Source: an uncultured Ruminococcus sp.
GTDB lineage: Bacteria; Bacillota; Clostridia; Oscillospirales; Ruminococcaceae
Direction of reading: 5' to 3'
DNA: 13,863 bases
Assembly (NCBI GenBank): GCA_946186215.1
Contig: CAMHMM010000021.1
Span: 1 to 13,863 of the forward strand
Within the stretch, counting starts at the first letter, position 1, and each line of letters starts with the position of its first letter. Shown here in pieces: positions 6,356 to 13,710 of the stretch. Below the pieces are notes generated by a model. The model saw only the letters and a list, made by a program, of their open reading frames with translations. It had not been told where the DNA came from and ran no database searches. The position numbers were made by a program, and so were the translations under genes.

Positions 6356-8719
6356 TTATTCTATATCTGCCGTGTCGGAAGCCTTTACGGTAAGTGTGTA
6401 AAGTGCTGTGATGAATGCTCCCGCGCTTACGGCTGCCATTATTACCAGCGGGAATATCACAAATGTTTCTGTGATATTCGTGGAATAATCAACGCCCTTG
6501 GATGCGCCCATCATGCCAAATATGGGATCCATAGTTACCTTTGTTGCGGGGATGCTGAGCGCTGCGGCAATTATGATTGATATGGCTGCGATTATCACGA
6601 AGCGGAGCACATGGATGTTTATTACCGATCTGCCCTTGAATCCCATAGCCTTCATCAGTGCGATCTCAGCCTTTTCCTTTGAGATGAACGATCTTTCTAT
6701 GAGCACCGTTATCAATAGTATTATGACAAGCGCTACGATCAGAGTCAGGAACTTTACATCCATTACCGCATCTGCTGCCTTTGTGCAGTCGTTTACATAG
6801 CCTGCGCTGTCGAACACGGTTGTTGTTCCGAATATATCCTTTATCCTTTCGATACGGGAATGAAGCTCTGCGTTATCGGGAGCATCGTCAAAATCTATCT
6901 GGAATGCCATAAGAGTGCCGATGGATGTATCGTTGAATTTCGCTGTTTCGTGAAATCTTCCGCAGGCTCCGAGTGAATTAAAGGAATTGTAAAGAGCGGT
7001 AACGATGTATTTGCTGGTTTGTCCGTCAACATTCACCTCAACGGTATCGCCAATGGTGCAACCGAGCTTTTCTGCAGACGGGTAGCAGAGGGCTATCTCG
7101 TTTTTGTATTTCGGAGCAGTGCCCTCATTGAAGTAATAGTCGGTGGATACGGTATCAGGGCACCATGTGAATGTAACTGTGGCCTTTTTGCCGTCGAAGG
7201 TCACCAGCGCGGGGATGTTCCCTTCTGTGTGTACCTTTGTGTCCATGCCGTTTTCGGCAAGCTTTCTGCATACCTCTTCATTCACCTCTGCAATCGTCTT
7301 ATTGCCTGTGATGATCTCATTTGTATAGAGGTTATATACAAGGTAGGCATCGCTTTTGCGGATATCGAGAAGATAGATAAGCTTATCGCTTGCAAGTGTG
7401 GAGGCAGTGTTGGAAAGAATCATAACAAGCAGTGCGCAGAGTGTAAAAACTGCGGTAACTACGGCTGTCTGCTTTGGTGCGCTGAACACATCATTTAGGG
7501 AAAGAAAACTATTGGCACCAAGCCTGCTTTTGCTCAGAGCCATTGAGCCGTGCTTTGTAAAGCGCTCTCCGGTCTGTCCGCTCCTTACCGCATCGATAGG
7601 CGAAAGCTTTTTTATCCTGCCTGTGCAGCTCCAGCAGAAGAGCAGTATCACTCCTATCACCGCGATCGAGCATATGATGTTGATAAGCAGCTTGTGATCG
7701 TTATTGATGATCATATTCTTGCTTACTGAATTTATCAGCATATCCCCGAACGGGAATGATGCCGCAAAGCCTAAGGCTGCGCCTGTTGCCGCCAATCCCA
7801 GATATTTTACGAGGTAAAGCAGCCTGATGGACCTGTTTTTGAGCCCCACAGCCTTCATAACGCCTATCTCTCTGAATTCCTCGGCAATGCTGAAGCTTAT
7901 GGTAAATCTCAGTACTACGAATGCGATTATGATGAGGCTGATACTTACAGCCATAACAACTCCCGCGATGAGCATATTAACGACATATGACATCTTGATA
8001 AGATCGCGGGATGCGGAAAATCTCACACCCTCGATGCTTGAAACGATATCCTCAACAGCGCTGTTGTCATCGGTGCTTATGTAGTACAACGCATGACGAT
8101 AGAAATGTACCTGAGTATCCTTCATCATTTTATCGTAATTCTCGTTGCTGATAAGAAATCGCGGATTATCAAGCATATCCGAGCCAAGCGCTGCATCCTT
8201 GCAGATCCCTGCAAAGGTAAGATCAAGCTTTGTATCTCCCAGCTCAAGGCATATCGTGTCGCCTGTTTTAAGCCCTGCCTTGACAGCGATGGAGTTTGTG
8301 ATATAAACATCGTTTCCGTTTACTGTGGTTATCACATTATTGTCACTGTCGAAATACTTGAAGGTGTTCTCATCTGGTGCAAGCACAAGCGCAGCAGATG
8401 AAAAGCCCTTCATCTTTTCTCCGTTTGTCAGGATATTATCCGCAAGGACTGCCACACATTCTTCCTTGCGCCAGCCGTTCACAGCGCTGCAGGTTTTCAG
8501 GCTGTCCGCTACGGGTTCGCTGTCCGCAGGTTCTGCCGCAAGCACAAGATAGTCGGCCATTCCCGCCTTATCAAGGTAATTATCAAGCCCTGTGGCGATG
8601 GAAACGATATTGTTAACGCTTGATGAAAAAAACATCGCCGAAAGTATAACAAAAAGAAGGATGATGCAGTTCATCGTCTTCTTTCGTTTCAGATCCTTTT
8701 TCAGAATTGTAAGGTACAT
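6356..8719 (-). CDS. ABC transporter permease with two FtsX domains
   Basis: This large permease has 787 residues from the ATG at 8719. Its layout is duplicated: one N-terminal helix (about 15-35), an extracellular domain (about 40-240), three helices with a first FtsX domain (about 245-370), a central helix (about 418-437), a second extracellular domain, and three C-terminal helices with a second FtsX domain. The repeat shows as EIGVMKAVGLKNRS and EIALMKAMGFKGRS, the cytoplasmic coupling helices. Such permeases (MacB/LolCE/BceB relatives) move or extract peptides, lipoproteins or antibiotics using force from the ATPase. It is the first gene of the permease / CPBP protease / ATPase operon. 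A GTG at 8728 in the same frame overlaps the ribosome site and is rejected as the start. Both halves look intact; the substrate is unknown. Confidence 0.92.
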   Translation of the reverse strand: MYLTILKKDLKRKKTMNCIILLFVILSAMFFSSSVNNIVSIATGLDNYLDKAGMADYLVLAAEPADSEPVADSLKTCSAVNGWRKEECVAVLADNILTNGEKMKGFSSAALVLAPDENTFKYFDSDNNVITTVNGNDVYITNSIAVKAGLKTGDTICLELGDTKLDLTFAGICKDAALGSDMLDNPRFLISNENYDKMMKDTQVHFYRHALYYISTDDNSAVEDIVSSIEGVRFSASRDLIKMSYVVNMLIAGVVMAVSISLIIIAFVVLRFTISFSIAEEFREIGVMKAVGLKNRSIRLLYLVKYLGLAATGAALGFAASFPFGDMLINSVSKNMIINNDHKLLINIICSIAVIGVILLFCWSCTGRIKKLSPIDAVRSGQTGERFTKHGSMALSKSRLGANSFLSLNDVFSAPKQTAVVTAVFTLCALLVMILSNTASTLASDKLIYLLDIRKSDAYLVYNLYTNEIITGNKTIAEVNEEVCRKLAENGMDTKVHTEGNIPALVTFDGKKATVTFTWCPDTVSTDYYFNEGTAPKYKNEIALCYPSAEKLGCTIGDTVEVNVDGQTSKYIVTALYNSFNSLGACGRFHETAKFNDTSIGTLMAFQIDFDDAPDNAELHSRIERIKDIFGTTTVFDSAGYVNDCTKAADAVMDVKFLTLIVALVIILLITVLIERSFISKEKAEIALMKAMGFKGRSVINIHVLRFVIIAAISIIIAAALSIPATKVTMDPIFGMMGASKGVDYSTNITETFVIFPLVIMAAVSAGAFITALYTLTVKASDTADIE

Positions 8720-8727
8720 CACGGTCA

Positions 8728-8735
8728 CTTCCTTT
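8728..8735 (-). promoter_or_regulatory. Ribosome binding site that sets the permease start
   Basis: AAAGGAAG on the minus strand ends 8 bases before the ATG at 8719 and would overlap a GTG start at 8728, so the ATG is chosen. Confidence 0.65.
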
Positions 8736-8745
8736 CACTGATATA

Positions 8746-8775
8746 ATGATAACATGGAAATTATTAAATAGTCAT
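8746..8775 (-). promoter_or_regulatory. Possible promoter of the ABC cassette
   Basis: On the minus strand ATGACT (8775-8770), 18 bases and TATCAT (8751-8746), with a TG one base before the -10, give a moderate promoter just upstream of the permease gene. Two direct copies of TATTTAAT, 11 bases apart, flank the -35 box. Confidence 0.42.
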
Positions 8776-8781
8776 TAAATA
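8763..8781. repeat. Direct repeat ATTAAATA, 11-base period, at the ABC promoter
   Basis: ATTAAATA occurs at 8763-8770 and again at 8774-8781 with GTC between. One helical turn of spacing is typical for tandem binding of OmpR/PhoB-type response regulators, which often control Bce-like transporters. The region is AT-rich, so chance is possible. Confidence 0.35.
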
Positions 8782-8791
8782 CTAAAAAGCT

Positions 8792-8819
8792 CACAAATGC
8801 CTTTATACAGGCGTTTGTG
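8792..8819 (-). terminator. Second hairpin with T-rich tail before the ABC promoter
   Basis: CACAAA and TTTGTG pair, and GCCT pairs with AGGC, with one mismatch between them on the minus strand; the tail AGCTTTTTAG follows. It may be a back-up terminator for the NfeD/SPFH operon, or an attenuator if transcription of the ABC cassette begins farther upstream than predicted. Confidence 0.45.
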
Positions 8820-8869
8820 CCGAAACCAGATTATTGAACACAAAGCATTTCTTATATACGCAAAACGAA

Positions 8870-8903
8870 ACAGGCAGATACCTCGTTTGAAGTATCTGCC
8901 TGT
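8870..8903 (-). terminator. Terminator of the NfeD/SPFH operon
   Basis: CAGGCAGATAC (8871-8881) and GTATCTGCCTG (8892-8902) form a perfect 11-bp stem, plus an outer A-T pair, with a 10-base loop. On the minus strand it is followed by TTTCGTTTTG. It lies 43 bases after the SPFH stop. Confidence 0.78.
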
Positions 8904-8945
8904 AATGATTACTGTTGTGCAGCTGGCTTTGAAAGCGGGAATGCC

Positions 8946-9911
8946 TTACTGAGCTGTATTGTCGGAAGTAACGATCTCTTTCAGAGCGGATGCCATACCG
9001 GCAAGTCCCTGTATCTCCGAAGGAATGATGATCTTTGTAGCCTTGCCGTCAGCAGCCTTGCCGAATGCTTCAAGGCTCTTGATAGCAATGACATTCTGCG
9101 AAGGATTAGCCTCATTGAGCTGTACGATGGTATCAGCAAGTGCCTGCTGTACATTTCTGATGGATTCAGCTTCACCCTCTGCCTCGAGGATCTTCTGCTG
9201 CCTTACAGCATCCGCACGGAGGATCATAGCCTGCTTTTCAGCCTCAGCCTTGAGGATCGCAGCCTGCTTTTCAGCCTCTGCACGAAGGATCTTGGATTCC
9301 TTTTCACCCTCTGCTACGAGGATCTGGGATTTTTTTTCACCTTCAGCCTGAAGGATCTTTTCGCGTCTTTCACGCTCTGCTTTCATCTGCTTTTCCATGG
9401 CATCCTGGATCTCGCGGGGAGGAATAATGTTTTTGAGCTCAACTCTGCTTACCTTGATGCCCCATTTATCAGTAGCCTGGTCGAGTATAGCAGTGATCTT
9501 GGAGTTGATTACATCACGGGATGTGAGCGTTGCGTCAAGCTCCATCTCACCGATGATATTTCTGAGCGTTGTAGCGCAGAGATTCTCGATAGCGGAGAGG
9601 GGACGCTCGATACCGTAGGTATAGAGCTTTGCATCGGTCACGGTGAAGAATACGACCGTGTCGATCTGCATGGTAACATTATCCTTTGTGATAACGGGCT
9701 GGGGCTTGAAGTCAACGACCTGCTCCTTTATGGAGACTCTCTTTACTACCTTGTCAAGAAGAGGTACAAGATAATGAGGGCCGGTGTGGAGCGCATCTCT
9801 GAATGCACCCAGTCTTTCTACGACATATACCTGTGCCTGCGGCACGATCTTTATGCCCGAAATGAAAATAATAACAAGAACTATAACGAGTCCTATAGCG
9901 ATATACTCCAT
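8946..9911 (-). CDS. qmcA: SPFH/Band-7 protein, QmcA-like (stomatin/prohibitin family)
   Basis: This 321-residue membrane-anchored scaffold belongs to the stomatin/prohibitin/flotillin superfamily and probably organises membrane microdomains and membrane-protein quality control. An N-terminal hydrophobic anchor (about 3-20) is followed by GIKIVPQAQVYVVERLGAF, the start of the SPFH domain (about 20-180). MELDATLTSRDVIN and WGIKVSRVELKNIIPP match the QmcA/YbbK subgroup closely. Residues 178-254 are seven back-to-back 11-residue units of the type AExEKxxxILx, a charged right-handed coiled coil for oligomerisation. The C-terminal part (about 255-310) is Ala-rich and mildly hydrophobic. GGAGGT lies 5 bases before the start at 9911. 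It is the second gene after nfeD, 22 bases apart; the pairing is typical and supports the call. Confidence 0.93.
   Translation of the reverse strand: MEYIAIGLVIVLVIIFISGIKIVPQAQVYVVERLGAFRDALHTGPHYLVPLLDKVVKRVSIKEQVVDFKPQPVITKDNVTMQIDTVVFFTVTDAKLYTYGIERPLSAIENLCATTLRNIIGEMELDATLTSRDVINSKITAILDQATDKWGIKVSRVELKNIIPPREIQDAMEKQMKAERERREKILQAEGEKKSQILVAEGEKESKILRAEAEKQAAILKAEAEKQAMILRADAVRQQKILEAEGEAESIRNVQQALADTIVQLNEANPSQNVIAIKSLEAFGKAADGKATKIIIPSEIQGLAGMASALKEIVTSDNTAQ
9150..9380 (-). repeat. Seven 33-base coding repeats in the SPFH gene
   Basis: The stretch encodes seven 11-residue units (residues 178-254), among them AEGEKKSQILV, AEGEKESKILR, AEAEKQAAILK and AEAEKQAMILR. The middle copies are also similar at DNA level, so unit number could change by recombination. 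This is a protein-level coiled coil, not a mobile or CRISPR repeat. Confidence 0.8.
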
Positions 9912-9933
9912 AATTTACCTCCGTTGTTACAGA

Positions 9934-10362
9934 TCAGTTGATACGGCGAACCTTTAACATTGCTGCGCCCTTTTCCACGACTTCTACTGTTGTTCCCACA
10001 ACTGCGGTGCTGCCGTCGATAAGCCTTGCACCCCAGTCAACATCGCCGAGGCGGACACGGCCGGTGCCGTTTTCCTCATTTATGTCCTCCACTACGATAG
10101 CGTGCTTGCCGATATCGTCCTCCCCGTTGGTAGGTATGAGCCTGTTTGGAAGAAGTTTATTTGCAATAGGCTTGGAAACAAGGAGCGTGAGGATGGACAC
10201 TACCACGAAAACCAGAAGCTGGAAAAATACCGGAGCGCCGAGACCGGCTGCAACGGCAGCAGCTACTGCACCGACACAGAACCATATGGAGACAAGCGCT
10301 GTGGTCACAGCTTCAGCTATCGCAGCTACTACCAGAACGATTATCCATAATACCATAGCCAT
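9934..10362 (-). CDS. NfeD-family membrane protein
   Basis: The product has 142 residues with three membrane helices (about 3-20, 25-40 and 46-63) and a C-terminal OB-fold domain (about 75-140). GRVRLGDVDWGARL at 101-114 is the conserved NfeD pattern of Gly, Trp and Ala. Members of this short class (YbbJ-like) lack the ClpP-like protease domain and work with an SPFH partner, tethering or modulating it in the membrane. The SPFH gene follows 22 bases downstream in the same operon, which confirms the assignment. The start at 10362 has GGAAAGGA about 7 bases upstream; an internal ATG two codons later is less well placed. The promoter is at 10393-10421. Confidence 0.92.
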   Translation of the reverse strand: MAMVLWIIVLVVAAIAEAVTTALVSIWFCVGAVAAAVAAGLGAPVFFQLLVFVVVSILTLLVSKPIANKLLPNRLIPTNGEDDIGKHAIVVEDINEENGTGRVRLGDVDWGARLIDGSTAVVGTTVEVVEKGAAMLKVRRIN

Positions 10363-10392
10363 ACTATCATCCTTTCCTGAGTGATTAACTGT

Positions 10393-10421
10393 ATTTTATC
10401 ACATTCTGCCATAGAATTCAA
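10393..10421 (-). promoter_or_regulatory. Promoter of the NfeD/SPFH operon
   Basis: On the minus strand TTGAAT (10421-10416), 17 bases and TAAAAT (10398-10393) with an extended TGA give a good vegetative promoter 30 bases upstream of nfeD. The rest of the gap to 10602 shows only a short GC-rich hairpin (GCAGC/GCTGC near 10475) and no gene. Confidence 0.68.
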
Positions 10422-10602
10422 GCGTTTTTGGATTTTTTAAGGCATTTCTAATAAAACAGGTACGGATGGCAGCAGCAGGCGCTGCAGCATATAAAAAACG
10501 GTACAAAGCACTGATTAATACAACTCAAAAGAGAGAAACGGGTTGTGTGAAGCTTTTTTCTGCTCCTGCCCGGTAAAAAAATATCTCATTTAACTCTCCT
10601 GA

Positions 10603-11280
10603 TTATTTGGATATTATCAGCACGCGGTCAGCGTCCTTCTGAAATTCATAGCCTGTTTTTATGATCTCTACGGTAAATCTGTCCATGAAATATGATATGA
10701 CATCGTTTATCATTTCAGACGAGTTGCTGTCCAGATCACACAGCGGGAAAATCCGCACCTGCCTGCACACCCGAAGCATCTCGGATATCGCCGCGATGTG
10801 GAAATCATAGCCCAGCGCAGTGTACATCAGAAGAAAATGCGAACTCAGACCGATATCGAAGCTGTCGTCGGGAAACGAAAGTCTGTCGGGCAGCTCGTGA
10901 TAAATATAGCGTCCTTCAGCCTTTCCCTTCTCAAAATCACTCAGGAACATTTTCATCGCGCCCATTCTGATTGCTTCAAGCTCGTCGAGCGAGGCGATCT
11001 TGTCCCAACGGTAATTTTCCTTGTTGGCGGCCATCTGCTCCATTACTATATCCTTTACTTCATCTATCCGCTTTTCAAGCTGCTCCTTTTTGAACTGATA
11101 CACAGGATCAAATGAAGTTACACTGCACCCCATCAGATTTGCCTGATAATTAAAGCTTGCAGGTCCGTCGCCGAAGCCCGCGATCCTTTTCTTCATATCA
11201 TCATCTGTCAGCAGGAACATTTCCCTGTATTCATCGATGTTTCTTCCCCATGGGACTACGCTGTTGAGTTCAAATGCCAT
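10603..11280 (-). CDS. Class I SAM-dependent methyltransferase
   Basis: This 225-residue cytoplasmic enzyme probably transfers a methyl group from S-adenosylmethionine. Motif I is IAGFGDGPASFNYQA (33-47, glycine-rich SAM loop), the acidic residue that should hold the SAM ribose is Asp58 in SVTSFDPVYQF, and a motif-IV region is FPDDSFDIGLSSHFLLMY (136-153). The opening FELNSVVPWGRNIDEYREMF and the GDGPASFN wording are shared by a group of uncharacterised bacterial methyltransferases, so the substrate is unknown. About 65 residues of charged helix lie between motif II and motif IV, where other members also carry an insertion. The start has AGGAGG 5 bases upstream. It is the last gene of the MATE / DUF3795 / lipoprotein series, 49 bases after the lipoprotein stop, and is probably co-transcribed though with a looser link than the others. 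Confidence 0.85.
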   Translation of the reverse strand: MAFELNSVVPWGRNIDEYREMFLLTDDDMKKRIAGFGDGPASFNYQANLMGCSVTSFDPVYQFKKEQLEKRIDEVKDIVMEQMAANKENYRWDKIASLDELEAIRMGAMKMFLSDFEKGKAEGRYIYHELPDRLSFPDDSFDIGLSSHFLLMYTALGYDFHIAAISEMLRVCRQVRIFPLCDLDSNSSEMINDVISYFMDRFTVEIIKTGYEFQKDADRVLIISK

Positions 11281-11329
11281 AATATCCTCCTGTCGTCATG
11301 GTGCTAAATAGTTCTGTCCTTTTTCGCAG

Positions 11330-11719
11330 CTATTTCATTGCTACGATCACTGTCTGCTCCGCATCAAAAAAGTCGTTGGTGCTGCTGCTTATCAGTGATT
11401 TATAAGCTTGTTCAAATGAAATGTCGTTTCGGTTGCTGAGAACCACAAATGTGCTGTCCCTTGCCGCATTGGGCATCCTTCCCTCGAGTATCAGCCTGTA
11501 TTTGTATTCATGCTCATCTGTTTTCCATGTGCCGCTGCTCATCTCGTAATATTTTATCATGGTGACAAGCTCGTCGCTTTCAGAATATTCCTCCGAAAGT
11601 GATGTATCGGTGATCTCAAAGGTGTTTACTATATACGGCGCTTCATCATGAGAGCAGCCTGCACCGTACACAGCGAAAACAACTGCCGCCGCAAATGCTG
11701 CTGCCCGTTTTTTATTCAT
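11330..11719 (-). CDS. Small putative lipoprotein of unknown function
   Basis: The product has 129 residues. It begins with a signal peptide, MNKKRAAAFAAAVVFAVYGAGC, with three basic residues, an Ala/Val core and Cys22 as the likely lipidated residue. The lipobox is GAGC, with Gly instead of Leu/Val/Ile at -3, so lipidation is probable but not certain. The mature part is acidic and hydrophilic (SEEYSESDEL) with no motif that I recognise. AGGAGG lies 6 bases before the ATG. It follows the DUF3795 gene by 13 bases and belongs to the MATE operon; it may act on the outer face of the membrane, but no function can be given. Confidence 0.8.
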   Translation of the reverse strand: MNKKRAAAFAAAVVFAVYGAGCSHDEAPYIVNTFEITDTSLSEEYSESDELVTMIKYYEMSSGTWKTDEHEYKYRLILEGRMPNAARDSTFVVLSNRNDISFEQAYKSLISSSTNDFFDAEQTVIVAMK

Positions 11720-11732
11720 GATATTCCTCCTT

Positions 11733-12110
11733 TTACTGCCTTTTTCCCGTTCTGATAAAATGTATCAGAGCCTCGGTATCATCAAAATCATCATAGTCAC
11801 CCACGATGCCCTCGCGGTGGTAAACGATGCCGTTTTTCTCGTTGCGTTCAAGGCAGTCGAGCAGCTCCTCAACGCCGTATCTTTTTGCAAACTGCGTAAA
11901 GCCGAGGGGCTTTATCTTTGCAAACATACCCTTTTTGCAGTTTTCGCCGCATTCATAACAGTGTGCGATGTTTTTTCCGACAGAGCATTTTCTGTTTTCA
12001 CACCATTCTGTACCGGGACATCCGCCTGAATCACATCCGCCGCAGTGGTCGTTCTCACTGCACAGACAACAGGCCAGCCCGCATCGTGCTATTCCAAGTT
12101 CACGCTTCAT
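11733..12110 (-). CDS. Cys-rich DUF3795-like protein
   Basis: This 125-residue cytoplasmic protein has 12 cysteines in its first 58 residues: RCGLACCLC at 9-17, CGGC at 23-26, Cys31, Cys37, Cys42, and HCYEC with Cys58 at 50-58. Such spacing is typical of a zinc- or iron-sulfur-binding fold, and the opening GIARCGLxC fits DUF3795 proteins, for which no reaction is established. The second half has LGFTQFAKRYGVEELLDCLER and an acidic tail. The start has GGGAGGA about 4 bases upstream. It lies 19 bases after the MATE stop and 13 before the lipoprotein start, so all three are transcribed together. Metal binding is inferred from cysteine density. The DUF label is from memory of the pattern. Confidence 0.82.
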   Translation of the reverse strand: MKRELGIARCGLACCLCSENDHCGGCDSGGCPGTEWCENRKCSVGKNIAHCYECGENCKKGMFAKIKPLGFTQFAKRYGVEELLDCLERNEKNGIVYHREGIVGDYDDFDDTEALIHFIRTGKRQ

Positions 12111-12129
12111 ATATCCTCCCGAATGTGTT

Positions 12130-13479
12130 TTACAAGTTGCTGTTTTCTTCCTTGTTTATCATATTAAAAAGCACTGCCGATGAAACGATCATCATTATCA
12201 TTTCCGTCACAGGCTGTGCCCATATCATGCCGCTGAATCCGAATATCATGTTCAGGATCAGGAGCAGGGGAATGTACAGAAGTATCTGCCTTATAACAGT
12301 GATACCAAGCGCCATTGCGGGCTTGCCCACTGCCTGAAATGTCATTCTGCTCATAGATGTTATGCCCACAAATGGCAGTATGAACATTACTGTACGAAGC
12401 ACCATCGCACCGACCTCTATCACGCGCTCTGTCTGTGTGAAAAGCCCGATGAGCATCGGTGCCAGTGCCGCATACACTCCCATTACAACAAGCTCCGTGC
12501 AGCTCACAGTGATCATTCCCGCTTTCAGCACATCTCTCATGCGCCTGAAATTCTTCGCGCCGTAATTATATCCCATGATGGGCTGTATACCCGATGCAAA
12601 GCCCTGATAGATGTAATTGCCGAAGGAAAGTATCTTCTGCACGATGCCCATTGCCGCCACCGTAAGCGCACCGTAGGACGCAGCGAGATTATTGTTTACG
12701 ATATACGCCGCAGATGTCAGCAGTGTTTCAAGCGCCGCAGGAAGACCAACTCTGAAGATCTCGTAGATCACGGCGGCTCTCGGTTTTGAATATTCGCGGC
12801 GGGGGCGAAGGAGTGTTTTGCCGCGTGCGTAAAGGATCAGGGATATGAAAAGTCCGGCCGCATTTCCGAGAACAGTCGCTGCCGCCGCGCCCGCTATCTT
12901 CATATGCAAAGTGAATATGAATACCGGATCGAGGATTATATTCACTACCGTGCCCGCCATCATCCCGATCATGGAATATTTTACCGAGCCTTCACCTCTC
13001 AGCAGCGAGGCACAGATATAATTGCCCATCTCAAAAATGCATCCGAGCAGTATCACCACAACATACTGCCGTGTGTAGTCAAATGTATCCTCATGTGCGC
13101 CGAGGCCGTAAACGATGCGGTCAAGAAATGCAAGACCGGCTGCCGTTACAGCCGCGCCGCCGACTGCACACATCAGAAATGCAGCGGTAAGTGTCTCTTC
13201 TGCGGCGTTTTCGTCATGTGCTCCGACGCATCTTGCGATATGTGAGGATGCGCCTGTCCCCACGATATTTGATAATGCTATTATGATCATCATTACCGGA
13301 TACGCAAGATTTATTGCCGCCAGCTGACAGTCATCCTGCTGCATACCGATAAAATAGGTATCTACCAGATTGTAAAAAGCCATTACAAACATACCCAGAA
13401 TAAGCGGAACGCCGAGTTTTACAACTGCCGTAAACGGCTGCTCCTCTCTCAGGGTGTATATTCGTTTATCTTCTTCCAT
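12130..13479 (-). CDS. MATE-family multidrug/metabolite efflux transporter
   Basis: This roughly 449-residue transporter has twelve predicted membrane helices in two six-helix halves. It exports cationic drugs, flavins or metabolites in exchange for Na+ or H+. Family features include FTAVVKLGVPLILGMFVMAFYNLVDTYFIG near the start, ASLLRGEGSVKYSM in the first half, and GIQPIMGYNYGAKNFRRM and FQAVGKPAMAL in the second. Length and both halves are normal. The start is probably the ATG at 13479, 9 bases after AGGAAG; a TTG at 13482, 6 bases after the same site, is also possible. It is the first gene of a series with DUF3795, lipoprotein and methyltransferase genes. The promoter at 13681-13709 leaves a leader of about 195 nt. 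Substrate unknown. Confidence 0.93.
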   Translation of the reverse strand: MEEDKRIYTLREEQPFTAVVKLGVPLILGMFVMAFYNLVDTYFIGMQQDDCQLAAINLAYPVMMIIIALSNIVGTGASSHIARCVGAHDENAAEETLTAAFLMCAVGGAAVTAAGLAFLDRIVYGLGAHEDTFDYTRQYVVVILLGCIFEMGNYICASLLRGEGSVKYSMIGMMAGTVVNIILDPVFIFTLHMKIAGAAAATVLGNAAGLFISLILYARGKTLLRPRREYSKPRAAVIYEIFRVGLPAALETLLTSAAYIVNNNLAASYGALTVAAMGIVQKILSFGNYIYQGFASGIQPIMGYNYGAKNFRRMRDVLKAGMITVSCTELVVMGVYAALAPMLIGLFTQTERVIEVGAMVLRTVMFILPFVGITSMSRMTFQAVGKPAMALGITVIRQILLYIPLLLILNMIFGFSGMIWAQPVTEMIMMIVSSAVLFNMINKEENSNL

Positions 13480-13485
13480 CAAAGT

Positions 13486-13515
13486 TTACTTCCTTCTGCG
13501 ACAGCAATCCAACAT
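13486..13515 (-). CDS. Possible 9-residue leader peptide before the MATE gene
   Basis: ATG TTG GAT TGC TGT CGC AGA AGG AAG TAA encodes MLDCCRRRK. Its last sense codons are the ribosome site of the MATE gene, and it ends 3-6 bases before the MATE start. Translation or stalling here would affect MATE translation; the Arg/Lys run resembles the basic +X+ stall motif known from macrolide leader peptides. No clear ribosome site lies before it, so it may be chance. Confidence 0.2.
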   Translation of the reverse strand: MLDCCRRRK

Positions 13516-13521
13516 CAGCGC

Positions 13522-13538
13522 ATCATTCTGAATATGAT
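13522..13538. repeat. Short palindrome in the MATE leader
   Basis: ATCAT and ATGAT arms enclose TCTGAAT, with partial inner symmetry. It lies in the leader about 45 bases before the MATE start and could be a regulator site or a weak hairpin. Confidence 0.25.
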
Positions 13539-13680
13539 CGTATCGTCAAGCTTTATCTTTTTTATGTCGCAGGGAGTATTCCCTCTTAATGTTACACTGA
13601 TTATGCTTTCATTGAGTGAATAGTGTTATGGTCATGCATTCTATTTCAGCGGGATGCTTTTTTATCCTGTTTATTTGCGT

Positions 13681-13709
13681 ATAATACCATTAATATGACA
13701 TTCAGTCAA
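13681..13709 (-). promoter_or_regulatory. Promoter of the MATE operon
   Basis: On the minus strand TTGACT (13709-13704), exactly 17 bases and TATTAT (13686-13681) with an extended TGG make the best promoter in the window. The -35 box begins just after the stop of the metallophosphoesterase gene. Transcription should start near 13674. Confidence 0.72.
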
Positions 13710-13710
13710 T

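Noticed and set aside
7019..7498. A 159-codon plus-strand ORF opposite the ABC permease
   Set aside because: It is a shadow of the permease's second extracellular domain and has no recognisable domain.
9150..9380. Regular 33-base repeats as a CRISPR or mobile repeat
   Set aside because: They are in frame within a coding sequence and explained by the 11-residue coiled coil; no unique spacers.
10518..10559. Plus-strand hairpin with T tail (ACAACTC / GGGTTGT, then TTTTTT)
   Set aside because: The stem is short with a wobble and a 13-base loop, and there is no plus-strand gene for it to terminate; on the minus strand it lacks a T tail.
13571..13584. AGGGA / TCCCT inverted repeat in the MATE leader as a terminator or operator
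   Set aside because: The stem is only 5 bp with a 4-base loop and no T tail, too short to call alone.
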